The notes beneath the pieces were generated by a model. That model did not search any database. It had not been told where the DNA came from and saw nothing but the letters and a program-made list of their open reading frames with translations. A program made the position numbers and the translations under genes. Positions 35,940-48,844 of a stretch of 64,000 bases of DNA are shown here, piece by piece. The stretch lies in the NCBI RefSeq assembly GCF_009870125.1, contig NC_046683.1, forward strand, positions 21,275,001 through 21,339,000, given 5' to 3'. Every line of letters begins with the position of its first letter. The stretch's first letter is position 1. This DNA is from Drosophila pseudoobscura. Taxonomy: Eukaryota > Arthropoda > Insecta > Diptera > Drosophilidae.

Positions 35940-37387
35940 ATGGAGGCGAAGATGGGTAAAGTACGAGTTGGGATGTCAACCCAAACGTCGGTGGGAAGCG
36001 TGACTGCTACCACCGGCGGGCACGGGGAGGAGCAATCCTCTCTGCGTGTCGCCAGCGGTCACACCTCAGACTTGGCGGGAGCAGGCCAAGTCAGTTGTAA
36101 AGCTACTGCCACAACAAAAACAACAAAAACAACTTACTCCGCAGCCTGCAAATTGTGCCGTACAGATGCCGTAGTCGACACAGACACGGATCTGGAGAGC
36201 GTGCTCTCTCTGAGCAGGACGGAAGAAGAGAGCCTTCTCCGCTCGCCGGAACCAGGCACCAGCTCCCTGCGTAGGGAAGGGCCGAAACGTTCCAAGGAGG
36301 GGATGAAGGCCAAAGCACACTACAAAGCGGCCCTCAATATCAAAAGCCGGCTGCAAGGTAACGCAGACTTCTCCCAGGAGGAGAAGGTCAAGCTAGCCTG
36401 GGCCGAGCAGCGAGTAGAGGAGGGCCGACTACATTAAGCTCAGATGCCACAGATGTGGGCGTCGAATGGCGAATATGCCAATAAGGTGGAGGAGATGATG
36501 GCCACCAAGAGGCAACGCTCGACTGAGAGTGCCATTAAAGACACTCCGGCGAGCAAGCGGCAACGCGGGCTCAAGAGTACAACCCCTCCACCGAAAATGG
36601 CCAAGAAGCCATCGAAACCTAAAGCGAAGGTCGATGTGACCAAACGACATTTGATCGTGGCACTCATCGACCGGAGCGAGGAAAACGGCAAGATGTCAGC
36701 GGTACAGTGGAAGCTTGTGCATGCGCGTCTCGTCGACGCACTGTTTGCACACATGGAGGAAGACCCCGCGGCCCCAATGCCCACGCTCGATGGTGCTGGG
36801 TGGCTAAATGGGGCTAAGATCCTAAAGTGCAACGACGATCCAACCCTAAGGTGGCTGACGCGCACGGTCTGCCAACTGGAGGCGATGTGGGAGGGGGCCA
36901 AGCTGGAGGTTGTGGACCGGAAGCTTATCCCGTCCAAGCCGAAGGCGAAGGGACTCTTCCCCATCACAATCGAGGGGACCGAGTGCTGAAGCTCCTTCAG
37001 CGGCAAAACGCGAACGTTCCAACGACCGATTGGAGGATCCTACACATTGGTAGCCCACTACCCAACGAGGGGGGCCAATGTGTGATCCTCCAAATAAACA
37101 AGGAGGCAGAGGATCTGCTGTATCCCAAATTCGGGAAGATGGCGTGGGGCATGGGTAGCGTCTACCTGCGCCTCAAAAAGCGCCACCCTGAGCACACGGA
37201 CGCGCATACCCTGCAGGTAGGCGAGGTGGAAAAGGACTTAGGTCTCGAGTCCATCGTTGAGGCCGCCCAGGGTCTTGCGCTTGAGGAAGAAGACGAGGGA
37301 GACGGTGACCTGACTTTAGTAGTCAACCCGTCGGATGCAAGTGAGCCAGCCACCCATGCTGAGTGTGCTGCAGCTCAACTTGCATAA
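35940..37387 (+). pseudogene. LOA element ORF1, disrupted
   Basis: It starts MEAKMGKVRVGMSTQTSV. A Ser/Thr/Gly-rich part leads to LNIKSRLQGNADFSQEEKVK. A TAA at 36435 stops the frame, which resumes at MPQMWASNGEYANKVEEMM. A basic Lys-rich stretch and a conserved domain follow (WRILHIGSPLPNEGGQCV, KMAWGMGSVYLRL), of the ORF1 type found in LOA-like LINEs (DUF4780-like, from memory of the family). A frameshift near 36985 moves the reading to another frame for the last third, which ends in TAA at 37385. In intact relatives it would be the RNA-binding protein of the retrotransposition particle. Confidence 0.75.
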
Positions 37388-40300
37388 AAGCAAGGTAGCG
37401 TCGGCGGAGCTCCTTATCGCCATGGAGCAAGAGCTCGCCGACATAGCTCCAATCCAGGAGCCCTGAATAGCCTGTCCTCAAGTCCTAAAGTCCTCAAACC
37501 ACAACCTGTTCTACACAACATCGGTAAGCAGGACCAGAAATCCATGCTTACCTTATGTCTCATTACAGCACGGATGACCTGACGGTTGTGATGCTGGAAA
37601 GTGAGGAAAAGAGCCTTCTGGTGGCTTCCTGCTACATGGCTCACGACAGACCCGCACCACCCGACGAACTCACGAGCCTGGTGACAGAAGCCGGCACCAA
37701 AAACTATCAACTCGTCCTCGGGACGGACGCCAATGCCCACCACAATGTGTGGGGAAGCACCGACATCAATGACAGAGGTTAGTCCCTCTTAGACTTTCTA
37801 CTAGCAACTAATCTATATATAGCAAACGTTGGGGAGGAGCACACCTCATCCAACGTGCTAGACCTAACACTTGCAACGGGAAACAGTACTACGGTATCTA
37901 GCTGGAGGGTCCTTGAAAGACCCTCCTTCTCAGATCACAAGTACATTCAGTTTAAGTGCGACTTCAAATATTCTTCGAAGGTCATAGTCTATAGAAACCC
38001 CCGGAATACAAACTGGGAAAAGTTTAAAAAGACAGTTACTTCGAAGCTCGCGAGTCCGGGCACAGTGAAATCCGCGGAGGACATAGAGAAGTCTCTAGAG
38101 ACCCTATCCAACGCGTTACCGGACGCCTACCACACATCGTGCAAACCCTCGAGAACGAAGAAGAGGTCCAAGCCACTCTGGTGGAGCCGAGATCTCTCCC
38201 TTCAAAGGGACAACCTCAAGGAATTCTTTAAGATCGCCAAACAAGCGAACGAAGGGATCGTCTATGAGGAATACAGACTCCTACTCAGGAGCTACAGGAA
38301 GGAAATAGAGAACTTGTGGAGGACCTTCTGCTCCAACATCGAGAAAGTACCAGAAACCGCACGGCTACGGAAGCTGCTCTCTAAGCAGCCTACCATACAA
38401 AGCCAATTAAAGCTAGATGACGGACAGTGGACAGAGGGCAGTGACGAAGCCCTAACAGCACTAATGGAGGAGCATTTGCACCGAGGTCGCTGATGCCAAA
38501 GAGCACCAGGACCTAGCAACCGAGGAACAACACCCCTAACAGATCTGTTAACCACCAAGCGAATCCACTGGGAAATAGACTCCTTTGCGGGCACAAAAGC
38601 ACCAGGACTTGACGGGGTATTCCCAGCCATGATGCAGATGACCAAAGAGGCGATTACCCCATGGCTCTCCGCAATATTCACAGCTTGTATAAGTACTGGC
38701 TATATCCCTATCCAATGGAGAACCTCGAGAGTTGTCTTCCTCTCAAAGCCAGGAAAGTGCAGCCATGCGAGTCCCAAGGACTATAGACCGATAAGCCTTA
38801 CCTCCTTTATATTAAAAACACTAGAAAAGCTGCTGGACTTACACATCAGGAATGAGGTAGGGGGACTGATGTCAATCAACCAGCATGCCTATACTAAAGG
38901 GAAATCGGTGGAGACTGCACTATACTCGGTAGTAGCTACCATTGAGAAAGCCCTTCACAATAAAAAATATGCGCTGGGAGTATTCGTGGACATCTCCGGA
39001 GCATTCAACAACGTGGCTACAGAAGCAATAAAAAATTGCCTGGTAGCGACTAATACACACCCAGCAATCAACCTGTGGATAAGGAACCTCCTAGGTTGCA
39101 GACGGGTGCAATCAGAGTGGGGCACAGCTTCCATGGTGAAAGAATCACACAGAGGCAGACCCCAGGGTGGAGTCCTTTCGCCCCTCCTGTGGAATCTGGT
39201 GGTCGACGACCTCATCAAGAGATACGAAAGGAAAGCCCCAATAATAACAGCTTATGCGGACGACATAAGCATACTTATTACGGGTGTTTTCCCATCGACC
39301 CTCAGCTCCATAATGGAACGTACACTCAGGGAGATACGCGAGTGGGCGGAAGAAGTAGGACTCAGTATCAATGCGGACAAGACGGACCTCATCCTCTTTA
39401 CCAAGAGGTACAAGGTACCGATATGGACCCCCCCGAAGATCAATCAAACTAGGCTAACCCCAAAAACACAAGTCAAATACCTGGGCACAGTACTGGATAG
39501 TAAACTGGCATGGAAACCCAATGTATTGGAAAGGGTGAAGATGCATCCAAGAAGATGCTCAGCAGCACATGGGGCCTGTCTCCGGCTCTGATGCATTGGA
39601 TTTACATCTCGGTGGTGCGACCAACTCTGCTGTATGGAGTCTTAGTGTGGTGTCAAGCTACTGGAAAGAAAACGTATCATAAGCTTATGGAAAGGACTCA
39701 GCGACAGGCTCTGCTCTGTATTACAAAAGCACTCGAAACCCTACTTGGACTTGGAATCGAACCCCTAGACATCCACACTCGTCTGACTGCAGGAAAGGCA
39801 GCACAACGCCTCATCGCTTCAGGAAATATGTCGCCACAAGAATACGGGCATAGTTCAATTGGAAGGGAAATGACCAGATCAACTGATTACATGACCCCCA
39901 AACATGCCTCGACGTAAAAAAAAATGCATCTTAGGGACCTGAAGACTGGAAAATCGGAAGAGACCAAACGGAGCACCTCAATGTATATACGGACGGCTCC
40001 AAGATGGACGGAGAAGTAGGAGCGGGCCTATACTGTACAGACCCTGAGATAAGGCTGTCATATAAGCTATCGGACCATTGTAGCATATTCCAGGCAGAGA
40101 TTTTTGCCATCAGGAAAGCAGCAGAGGTCGCTCTTCTTACTGAAAGAGCACACGATGCGGTCAACCTATTCTTCGACAGCCAAGCGGCGATAAGATCCAT
40201 GCAGTCGTCCGCAGTCAGTTCCAGAAATGTCTTGGCAAGCAGGGAGGCACTAGATACCCTAAGCACGACAAAGTCAGTACGGATCTACTGGATTCCCAGC

Positions 40301-40758
40301 CTCCAGGGCATCGAAGGGAACGAGACGGCGGACGTACTAGCTAAGGATGGCGTCGGGCTGGCTCCCTTAGAACGCTGCAAAGCGATCTAGAAAAGCAGGC
40401 CGGATCACAAACCGAAAGTAGGTGGAGGAGTACCACCGCCTGCAGAACCTCGAAAATCATGTGCAAGGACCGCAATGACAAACTCAGCCACTACCTGCTG
40501 CACCTACCTCGGAAGGACTGCAGATTATTAGTGGGAATATTAACGGGCCATTGCCTGGCTGCGGCGCATGCAACAAAGCTAGGCATCACAAACAGAAACA
40601 GTTGTAGGAAATGTGAAAAAATACCTCGATCCTCGAGGACTTCAAAACCCCCTAAACACTGCCGCGACGGTTCATACCCCCCCCTATCCGGACAACTAAG
40701 GGCCATACTGGCCTATGTGGGGCCCCCTCTGAGGGCCGTCCGGGTCAACCTTACCTAA
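37356..40758 (+). pseudogene. LOA element ORF2 (endonuclease, reverse transcriptase, RNase H), disrupted
   Basis: It starts at ATG 37356 (MLSVLQLNLHKSKVASAELL), overlapping the end of ORF1 by 32 bp. A TGA at 37464 falls where Trp follows QEP in relatives. The endonuclease continues with VLGTDANAHHNVWGS and ends at a TAG (37780), beyond which VLDLTLATGN and SFSDHKYI follow. Reverse transcriptase runs from about 38570 to 39540: SKPGKCSHASPKDYRPISL, GRPQGGVLSPLLW, YADD at 39253-39264, and KYLGTVLDSKLAW. Frameshifts lie near 38490 and 39540, and between 39900 and 40004. The RNase H piece at 39980-40385 has VYTDGSKMDGEVGAG, FQAEIFAIRKA and IEGNETADVLAKDG. The end has a Cys-containing stretch (CRKCEK). 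At least five lesions make it a pseudogene. Confidence 0.85.
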
Positions 40759-40765
40759 CCTAACC

Positions 40766-40777
40766 TAGATGATTTCT
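40766..40777. repeat. Target-site duplication, right copy, of the LOA element
   Basis: TAGATGATTTCT after the CCTAACCTAACC tail, identical to 35696-35707. Confidence 0.85.
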
Positions 40778-43700
40778 TCGTTTCCAGTGGACAAGTTTCA
40801 ATAAATTAAATTAAACTTGAAGTTAAAGGTAATAAAATTTCCAATCAACCATCCAAAGAATATTTTTAAGTCCGATCAACGCCGTTAACGCTATTGATGA
40901 ATATGTTATTTATTTTTAAAAATTTAGAACAAAAACTAGATTATGCTATTGATAGCAAAAAAAGCACAATTTCACTAACCCGATGTATTACTCTTAATAT
41001 AAAAGTCTGATCTATTATTTAAATAACAAATTCTGTCGGAAATATATAGAAGTTTTAAGCATTTCATTAAAAAAAATGTTTACTTATTTTCATTATTAAC
41101 TCAATTTGAATAAACAAAACTTTAATTAAAAATATTTGGCCCATGATTGATTTGGGTTTCTTTTCCATGTTAAGACTTAGTGAGACTCTAGTGAGAAACC
41201 AACTAAAGTCACCCATCATCGCTTCGTCCCAAACTCCTCGATAGCGACGTTCTCTCCATGGTCTCTCATCACCAAGGAAACGAGATTGACATTAATAACA
41301 TTTTATATTTATGGAAAGATCTACTATGTGCGCAAATTCTCAAGGATGCATGCCAAGAATGTGCTATGTTACGCTTCTATCGGAAACTGAAAGAGAAATT
41401 GCAAAGTTGAAATTACACCAACAACCAGTTCTAAGAGAGTTCTAAAAGAACTGTGCGTAGACGTAGACCTAAAGAGCCAGTTGCTGGTATGTTCCATCAT
41501 TACCTAAAAGGAAGTGAGGACTTCATGCATAGGGAGCACATTATTTGTGGGAAATCATGGGAATGGGAAAGCATGGGTCTGTGCCCTCTTCAATCGTCTT
41601 TTGGCTCAAAAAGTAAACAGTACTCGTAGTGCAATTGCCACGGCCTGCAGTCGGTCATGTCGTGCAATGGTCTGAAGAGACTGATTGTAATACGGCCCGA
41701 CAGGTGCTGCCGTCTAGAAGCTCCTCTATGAAAAAGTGTGAATTAATGAATTAAATATTTAAAAAATGTTTTTTTTTAATAGGTGAGATTTTGTTTTTCC
41801 ATCTTTCCATAGAGGTCTTTTGCAGCTTATGGGACAGATCGTAGAGCGTTTTTGGACAACTGTCGGGCAATTCAAGCTAATTTGAAGGGTGGTAGGGGAG
41901 AGACCTCTCCTGCATGCAGTTGCTTGCCAATATACATATAGATAAGGCCGATGCTCGACAACATTAAATTCGTATAGTGGCGGGTTCCTCGGGCCCTGTG
42001 GCCATAAAATAGACGGATTGATTTACGTTTTTTTTGTGACAGCTACAGTCAAAGCTGTCTGTTGAACAAAAACCTGGTTACAGTTCGCGTTGGGTCATCG
42101 GTGATCTAGACTTGCGATTACTCAACTCAAAGCCACAATCAGCCAAGCATCAGCCAGTGGACAGCCAGATGCCTGATGATGATAGCACTGCTGATAATGA
42201 TGATGCCATGCTAATGACGCCGACGGGCGAGTGAAAGTGCCGGCCAAGACACCCGATTAGCTGTCAACGACCAACGAGACGGCCAGAATGCGTCTCTGGC
42301 CGACCGCCCCTCTCGTGCCAGGGCAACCGTTTTCACTTGTCAGCCTCGATCCACATTCGATTGCCATTGCAAATTCTAAATTGCGTATGCCCGCCGCGTT
42401 CCACGACGCACAGCACCCACTGACGGCCATGGGGTTCCACGAACTGTGGGTGGGTTTAGGAGGGAATGTGAGTGGAGGCGGAGTGGAAAAGACAAACGAG
42501 ACTGCGACTGCGACTGCGACTGCAGCGCTTGTTTCTCGCTCATTCTCTCTCTCTCTCTCTCTCTGTCCCCTCTGTCCGCCTGAGTAATGGCCCGCGACGC
42601 TGTGCATGCTAGATGATTGAGAGATCTCGGAGCTAGATTCTGAAGTCGACACGCTCGTGCGCGGCGGCTCTCTTGAAGCTCTGTCTACATGGGGAAGGAG
42701 CCATTTTCATAAGCGATAGAGCTTCAAACTAATCTTATAACAAAGATAAATACACTTCTGATGAAAGCTGAGGGCTGATAAGAGTGACTCGAACGGATTG
42801 TGCTACCTCTGGGATGAGGGGCTTTTGGTCGCGGTCCACAAAGCGTGGTGAGGGAAGCTACCCCGATTCAATGATATCCGTATTTGTATTATCTTCAACT
42901 ATTGCCCTCTTTCTCACTACAACAAGGGCCCAAAACATACCTCACCCATGCATAACTCTATCATGTCCTTCATTTCAAGCTCTGTAGTTGGTTTTCTTCT
43001 CAAACTTGGTCCCTTTTGGCCAAATAACGAGCTTCAAATGAAGAACCTGCAAGATAGTTAAATGGTTTTTCCCATTTTTAAAGTACGATTTCTATACAAA
43101 TTTAAGAACTGATACTAGCCGGAAATCAGAACAATTAAAATACAATTTGTTCTATTTTTTGGTATCTGCAACCAAAAGAGGTATATTTTATCATGATTTC
43201 GGAAATAACCCCCTCACCCCCGCTCGTTCAACTCGTGGCTCGGCGTTTAAATGTAGTGCGTATGAGTTTTACGTGAGTGCATTCACTCACTCAAACTGAA
43301 ACTCTATCGGCGCACAGTGGCTCGTTGAAGTCCAACGCACGGCGAAATACGGCCCTTTTTTTGTAGGTCAAGGTACAAATTTTAAACTGGAAAAAAGGAC
43401 AAACAAAAAACGACAGATACAGTACAATACATTTTTCTTTTTCTTACGAATTTTTCATAATATGAATATCATATACATATTTATATTGTTCTTTTAAACA
43501 AGGGCAAAATATTGTTCTTTTAAACAAGGACAAAATATTGCTCTCCCTGTGCAGCGTACCATTCGAATTCACTCAATTCACTTTGAGTATTTTTCATTCG
43601 AATGCCGGTTTTTTGGCATTGACGGAGACCTCTAGTACTCATGCAAATGTGTGTATGTGAAGGGGGTCCCCGTGTGAGCATCTCAGATGTGCTGAATAGT

Positions 43701-44644
43701 AGAAAGAACAACCAAAAACGCAATCAAACAAAATTTCCACTCAGTTTAGTATTTGCTTAATTTTGCATGCGGGCCACAGCTTGAGAAGTAGGAGAAGTGG
43801 AGAGAGAGGGTCTGTTCGAACTGTAACAAGAGCAAAAGTGTGGCCCTCACGCACACTCCCCTGCACTGAACACACTTGTGCTTAAAGCCATAGCTACTCG
43901 AACATTCACAATCATTCAAATACAAAAAAATACAACAAATTATAAATTGAATATTGGGTATTTACCCAAATACCACCCAAACATACATAGATGGAACTTT
44001 TCGTGAGCTAGTAGTTGGATATAAGGTAAACTACATACATATATGTACGTTTCGCAAAAAGTATGCAGAAATGCGAGGAATGTGATTTAAAAAGAACAGT
44101 CTCAAATGTAAATTTCTAAAAAAACCACTGTGTGCCCAGTGAGACCTATTATTTTGAGCTCAGGTGTTTGCATGGGCAGCCAGCCATTAGCTGTGCGCTG
44201 TTTGGCATTTAGTTGGGTGCGGGCGCAGCAGGTGGGAGCGGTGGGAGCGGTGGCACAGCCGCGACGTCGGCTGCCGATGCGGGTGCGGGTGCGGGCGCGG
44301 GTGCGGCTGGCCATAGCCGCAAAAGTTTCGCCTCCGGGGAAAGTTCTGAAGAGGCGAGAGTGTGACCCTTATTTCGCTTTTTGCTTTTGCCAATTTATTC
44401 AAATGCCTTGGCTAATCGAATGCGCAGCCAACGAACATAGAAATACTCGTATTTTTAGAAAATGGTAATTCCAAAAGCTGCTGCCGCCATCGGAACTAGC
44501 CAGGAAATTGGTGTGAAATTTCTGGAATGGCTTAAGGTTCTGCTATTCTTCTATTACCCTTTGCCATAGAAGACACTGTTGCTATTCGCTGTAACATACT
44601 TTGTTGTAAATTTATCATGAGTCATAATATAGCTATTGAAATTT

Positions 44645-44745
44645 TGTATCCGGTACTCGAAGGGTATAGTGGTATATGAGATCTGTTGAAATAGCCATGT
44701 CCGTGTGTCCGTCTTGTTTGACGCCTAGTTTTTAGAGACTTTAAG
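44645..44745. repeat. Second copy of the diverged dispersed repeat
   Basis: TATCCGGTACTCGAAGGGTA, then CATGTCCGTGTGTCCGTCTT and TTTGACGCCTAGTTTTTAGA, in the same order as the copy at 12424-12590. Confidence 0.4.
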
Positions 44746-46075
44746 AGTTGACCAAAATATGGTAGAAATATGGTAGTATTAAAGGAAGTTCGCAGAACGC
44801 AACAACACCATTAGCCAGGCGACTTATCCTTGTAATTCCCAATGTTCTGCAGCAAAATCAGGTAAGAATATGGTGTTAGGGCACGTTTCCAAATTAGGCG
44901 TCTGAACTACATACTCGTACATACTCGTACATCTCAATCCGAGCAATTAATAACATCCATATTTGTTGATGGCATAATGTATGTTACAAGTTCAAGCACA
45001 GAGCAACGTTCTGACATAAAACGAGCGGGAACGTTGCGAGCGTGTAAGGGCCACGGCTCTACACTTGTACTCGATACTCAGTCAGTATGTGTGTTGCTAT
45101 CTCGCTCCCCTGCGGCATTAGTGTGGGTGTGAGAGAGAGAGAATGAGAATGAGTAAGCGCGTGGAAGAGGGTTGCGTAGACAGGTTGCCATTTCATTCGT
45201 TCCTTTTGGGTGTAATAATGATCCGATCCAAACCAGATTCTAAACCGTGTCCATTTACTCTCAAATATGATGGGTTTACCATCCAAAAAGTGGAGAATGA
45301 AGGAGCTTACAAAATTTAATGTAAAGTAGATGACTGCATTATATCAGTATAGAACTACTCGTATAAACAGAATAGTTATATATACATCGAAATCATTTAA
45401 TAAAAATAAATAAACTATAATAAAAACATTGAAGTGTTAATGATTAATTATATCCGAAAGGGGCTGTTTGTAGTGGGGCGGATCGAAGATCAATTCTCCA
45501 AACGTCAAAATCGTTGATCCAGTCTTAGAAGCCGTCGCTGTGTTTCGTGATAAGTGGGGGTGTATTTGGTTCTGGGGCGCGTTCGACCGATTGAATCTAA
45601 CTAACTCTATGCCTTATGATGCTTTTGCTCTATGCTGGCTTGAGCGCCGTGTGGATCGTGACCTGTGGATCCCGTGGACCTCCCGAGCGCCCCTCCGAGC
45701 GCGCGAGCGCATGTTGGGACCGGAGCGCCCGGCGTTGGCACAGTGCGCGACAATCGTCTCCTGCTGGCCTGAACAGGGGCTTTTACACACTTTTTAAACA
45801 TATAAAGTCCCTCTTTGTAGACATATGATCTTGATCTAAAGTTTGATAAAAGCTGGCTGTACCAGACCCCTCACAGTCTTCTTTCAGAATTGCACAAACA
45901 GGTGGTCGAGTGTGTTTATTTTCAGCTGCCATTTCATTTTCATTTTCGCCTTTTGTTGTTTGGATTACCACTTCGTTTTTTGGCAGTGAATATTCATGGA
46001 GTCAGCTGCCGAAATATTTGCATAATAGAAAATGCTTAAACATCTCCTTTGTGATTTTTTGTTGTCTGCTAGCAC

Positions 46076-46100
46076 GATCCGATCCGATCCGATCCGATCC
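46076..46100. repeat. (GATCC)5 tandem repeat
   Basis: Five perfect GATCC units; related GATCCGATTCGAT runs occur near 13440-13490 and 60848-60870. Confidence 0.9.
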
Positions 46101-46884
46101 AATGCGATCCGCGGTGGTTGGACAACTTCACTTTCTTTTTCACTTCGGCGGCTCGAGTCAGAAATGTTTTTTCTTCTTTCTTTCTTCTGCGGCTGTCGTC
46201 TGGTCTGGTCTGGGCCCCGATGCGTCGATGGGTGCTGTGCTGGATGATGATGGCCGCTGTCGTTGATGTCTTCGAAGACCAGAGGGAGCTGGCAACAGCT
46301 ACACAGCCACAGCTATGGATATATGTGTGAATAGAGGTTTATATGGAGGTAATTTTCGAGAGGGAGAGATGGCACGCCCACTCTCCATCCTGTTCGGATG
46401 GATGCTCATTAATCTTATGGGAAATGCGCCAGGGCAGCAGATTATTGTTTAGCTAATTACGGAGATTGGAGATTTGACATCGGAGCGGCAGTAGAGATCA
46501 AAACGGACATTGCAAATTACTCATACGCCCCGCATGACCAGGGAAACACAGCTAAAGAGAGTGAAAGAGAACGAAAGAAAAGCTGCGCTGCGCTGCGCTG
46601 CGCTGCACAAAGATTCGAAGAGGAAAAAAGTCGTTAACTGGCGACGTTTTCGAAATTGTTTAACTCTCTTTTCCCTCTCCAGCTGCGTGGCCAAGAAATT
46701 TATGAAAGAATTCCGTATTCCGTCCAATGGAGAGTGAAAGCAGCCGGCAAAATGCTCAAGTTTCTTTGGCTCTTTTGATGGGGCAGTGGCAGTGGAAGTG
46801 GCAGTGCCAGTGCCAGGGGCAGGGGTCCCCCGTCAAACAGCTCCGAAAGATCATTGACTCTATCTGTGTGGGTTGTCTCTCTCC

Positions 46885-46890
<6 letters not shown>

Positions 46891-46924
<34 letters not shown>
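46891..46924. repeat. (CT)17 microsatellite
   Basis: Perfect CT dinucleotide run, part of a pyrimidine-rich tract from about 46875. Confidence 0.9.
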
Positions 46925-46927
<3 letters not shown>

Positions 46928-48453
46928 GTAGCTTGCGTGTGTGCGATACTTGTGTGTTCGAACACAATTTTTGGGCTCGACCTGATCGACGGCACTTGAA
47001 TCCGCAGATCGAACTCGTTTCTCGGCCCGTCTGTCCGAGGCACTCGGGGGAGAATCGGTTAGGGTAGGCTACCACTAACAGTGGGTAAAGCTCCACAAAC
47101 TGAGAGATAAACGGTGCAAAATGTTGGTTGTCTGTAACTAGAACGACCTTACGTACTCCATGTAGGACAGGGAATGTTGGCTATGGTTGGCTATTGCAAC
47201 AGATTACAAAAACTCTAGTTCTGGTCACTCTTGTGCCGTTTACGAGTAGCATTTCCTGTAGCTCCTTGCTTTTCCTAAGCTCTAGTAGTCTGGAATACCA
47301 ACTGTGGATGGACTTGTATTCTTTATTCAATATCATCTTGCAGCTCTCCATTTTCCGATCTCTCTAATGGTCCCATTCAATTGGAATACTTACATATGTG
47401 GCTCTGTCAGTAGTTTCCGCATACATTTCCAATCTAATCTAAAACAATCATAATGTCCGTCTCAAGTCCCATTTACCAAGTACATTTTGTGTATCATCCC
47501 AACTAAAAACCAAAGGATTCCTCAGTTTCCTGCCCCCTTGCCTTTCTAAAGCTCAATCGCAGATATTTTCTAACTTATTGCCTATGTATGTATGTATGCT
47601 GTCCTCATACCCATGCATCCATACGTATCTCGGATCCATCCTGCTTATCATGCCTTTTCCTTTCGCAATGTGCTCAGCGATTTATGAGCGTGCCGCCAAA
47701 CGAAAATGAAAACGAACGCGATCGCGAAACGAAACGAAAGACCTGAGGCGCAAAGTTGTCGCAGTTGCAGCGGCAGCAGCCACAACAGCAGGTTGCAACT
47801 TACATAAAGCAAGTACCAAAAAAAAAAAAAAGGAAAAAGACAGCCAGACAAGTGGAAAACCAGTCATGAAGTGCCCGACCAGCCAGGAGTATTTTCAGCA
47901 ATATTTGAAATATTTTTTTTGTTTTGTTTTTCTTTTTGGTTTTTGCTTTTTTTCTGATCTTGCGTAAATTATTTTCTGAGTTGCACTTTCGCGGAGATTT
48001 TGTTTGTTTGTTGTTGGGGCACAGAGAGAGAGAGAGAGAGAGAGCGATACTTGTGTGCTCTTCTGCTGTCCCCGCTACCCCATCTCCATCGACTCTTTCT
48101 TAATAAATTTTGATGTTGAATAGCATAGGACCACAGCTGAAACACAAAAGATGGTAGCATATTTTTAGCCAACTTCTTTCACGGAACGTTTCACGTAACG
48201 CTATCAATGAGAGCATATTAGAAAATAGAAGAAAGTCAAATAAGGTCGGAGCTCCAGGCGCTTCAAGAGCTCCACAGGGCCTCGCACCATTTCATGTACA
48301 TACATATGTACATCTGTACTCTGCATCAACAGCCAAGTACACGCTTGAATTCTGCTAACATTTGGTAACAGTTCTACTGTCGCTTGAGACAAAGCTCTTC
48401 CCATCATCATCCCCATGAATGGTAATGTATAAGGCACGTTAAGTATTTGTTCG

Positions 48454-48844
48454 ATGTCCAAAACCAACGGCCTCGAAGGCCTTCAAGACCTCAACAGTCC
48501 GACCCTGAAGGAGATAGGAGACCTGTTGAACATATTGAATAATGATATACAACAGTTCAAGTCCTTGGGTTTCGTTAAGACCCTGCCAGTGACCTGTTGA
48601 TACTGAATGCGTGGAAGCTAAGGAATGCGAAGATCGTCTGGAGCGTAAGGGCTATGGGACTCCCATCAAACCCTCAAACCATCGGCTGTCAGTATTGTGT
48701 GAGAGCAAGCAGTCCAAGCAGTTGTCAGGCTTCTGCAAACATAAGATCGATCCTTTGATTGCTCCGGGCACAAATGTGGCCGGGAGTTTTCTTGCCCATG
48801 ACTGCTACCGTTGTTGCTGTTGCTTTCCAAAAGCCACCAGCTGA
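48454..48844 (+). pseudogene. Possible retroelement gag fragment
   Basis: ATG 48454 opens 48 codons of coding-like sequence (MSKTNGLEGLQDLNSPTLKE, then LLNILNNDIQQFKSLGFVK) ending at TGA 48598. A one-base shift near 48585 continues it as ASDLLILNAWKLRNAK. Another frame from 48611 reads KECEDRLERKGYGTPIKPSN and LSVLCESKQSK. The order (a helix rich in Leu/Asn/Gln, SDLLxxxxxxKL, then a basic Pro/Ser stretch) recalls the gag region of BEL/Pao elements (DUF1759-like). That is a weak guess; a retrocopied cellular gene is the alternative. No LTRs were found. Confidence 0.3.

Larger units (their letters stand above)
35708..40765 (+). mobile_element. Full-length but inactive LOA-clade LINE (Bilbo/Trim-like)
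   Basis: 5058 bp between perfect 12-bp target-site duplications. It consists of a 232-bp GC-rich 5' leader, ORF1 (35940-37387), an overlapping ORF2 (37356 to about 40758) and a short CCTAA-type tail with no poly(A). ORF2 has an APE-type endonuclease, reverse transcriptase with YADD, and an RNase H domain, which is the LOA-clade arrangement. Both frames carry stops and shifts, so this copy cannot move by itself. The intact duplication shows it is younger than its neighbours. Bilbo (D. subobscura) and Trim (D. miranda) are known relatives from the obscura group; assignment to one of them is inference. Confidence 0.85.
40778..48453. other. Gene-free stretch with old repeats and microsatellites
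   Basis: AT-rich to 42000, then GC-richer islands at 42040-42660, 44160-44350 and 46080-46300. A segment at 41150-41720 has faint coding-like runs in several frames (possible retroelement debris) that I cannot identify. Simple repeats include (CT)n at 42545-42563 and 46891-46924, (GATCC)5 at 46076-46100 and GCTGC units at 46580-46605. No gene is supported. It may be intergenic or 5' intronic DNA of the gene at 61355. Confidence 0.5.
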
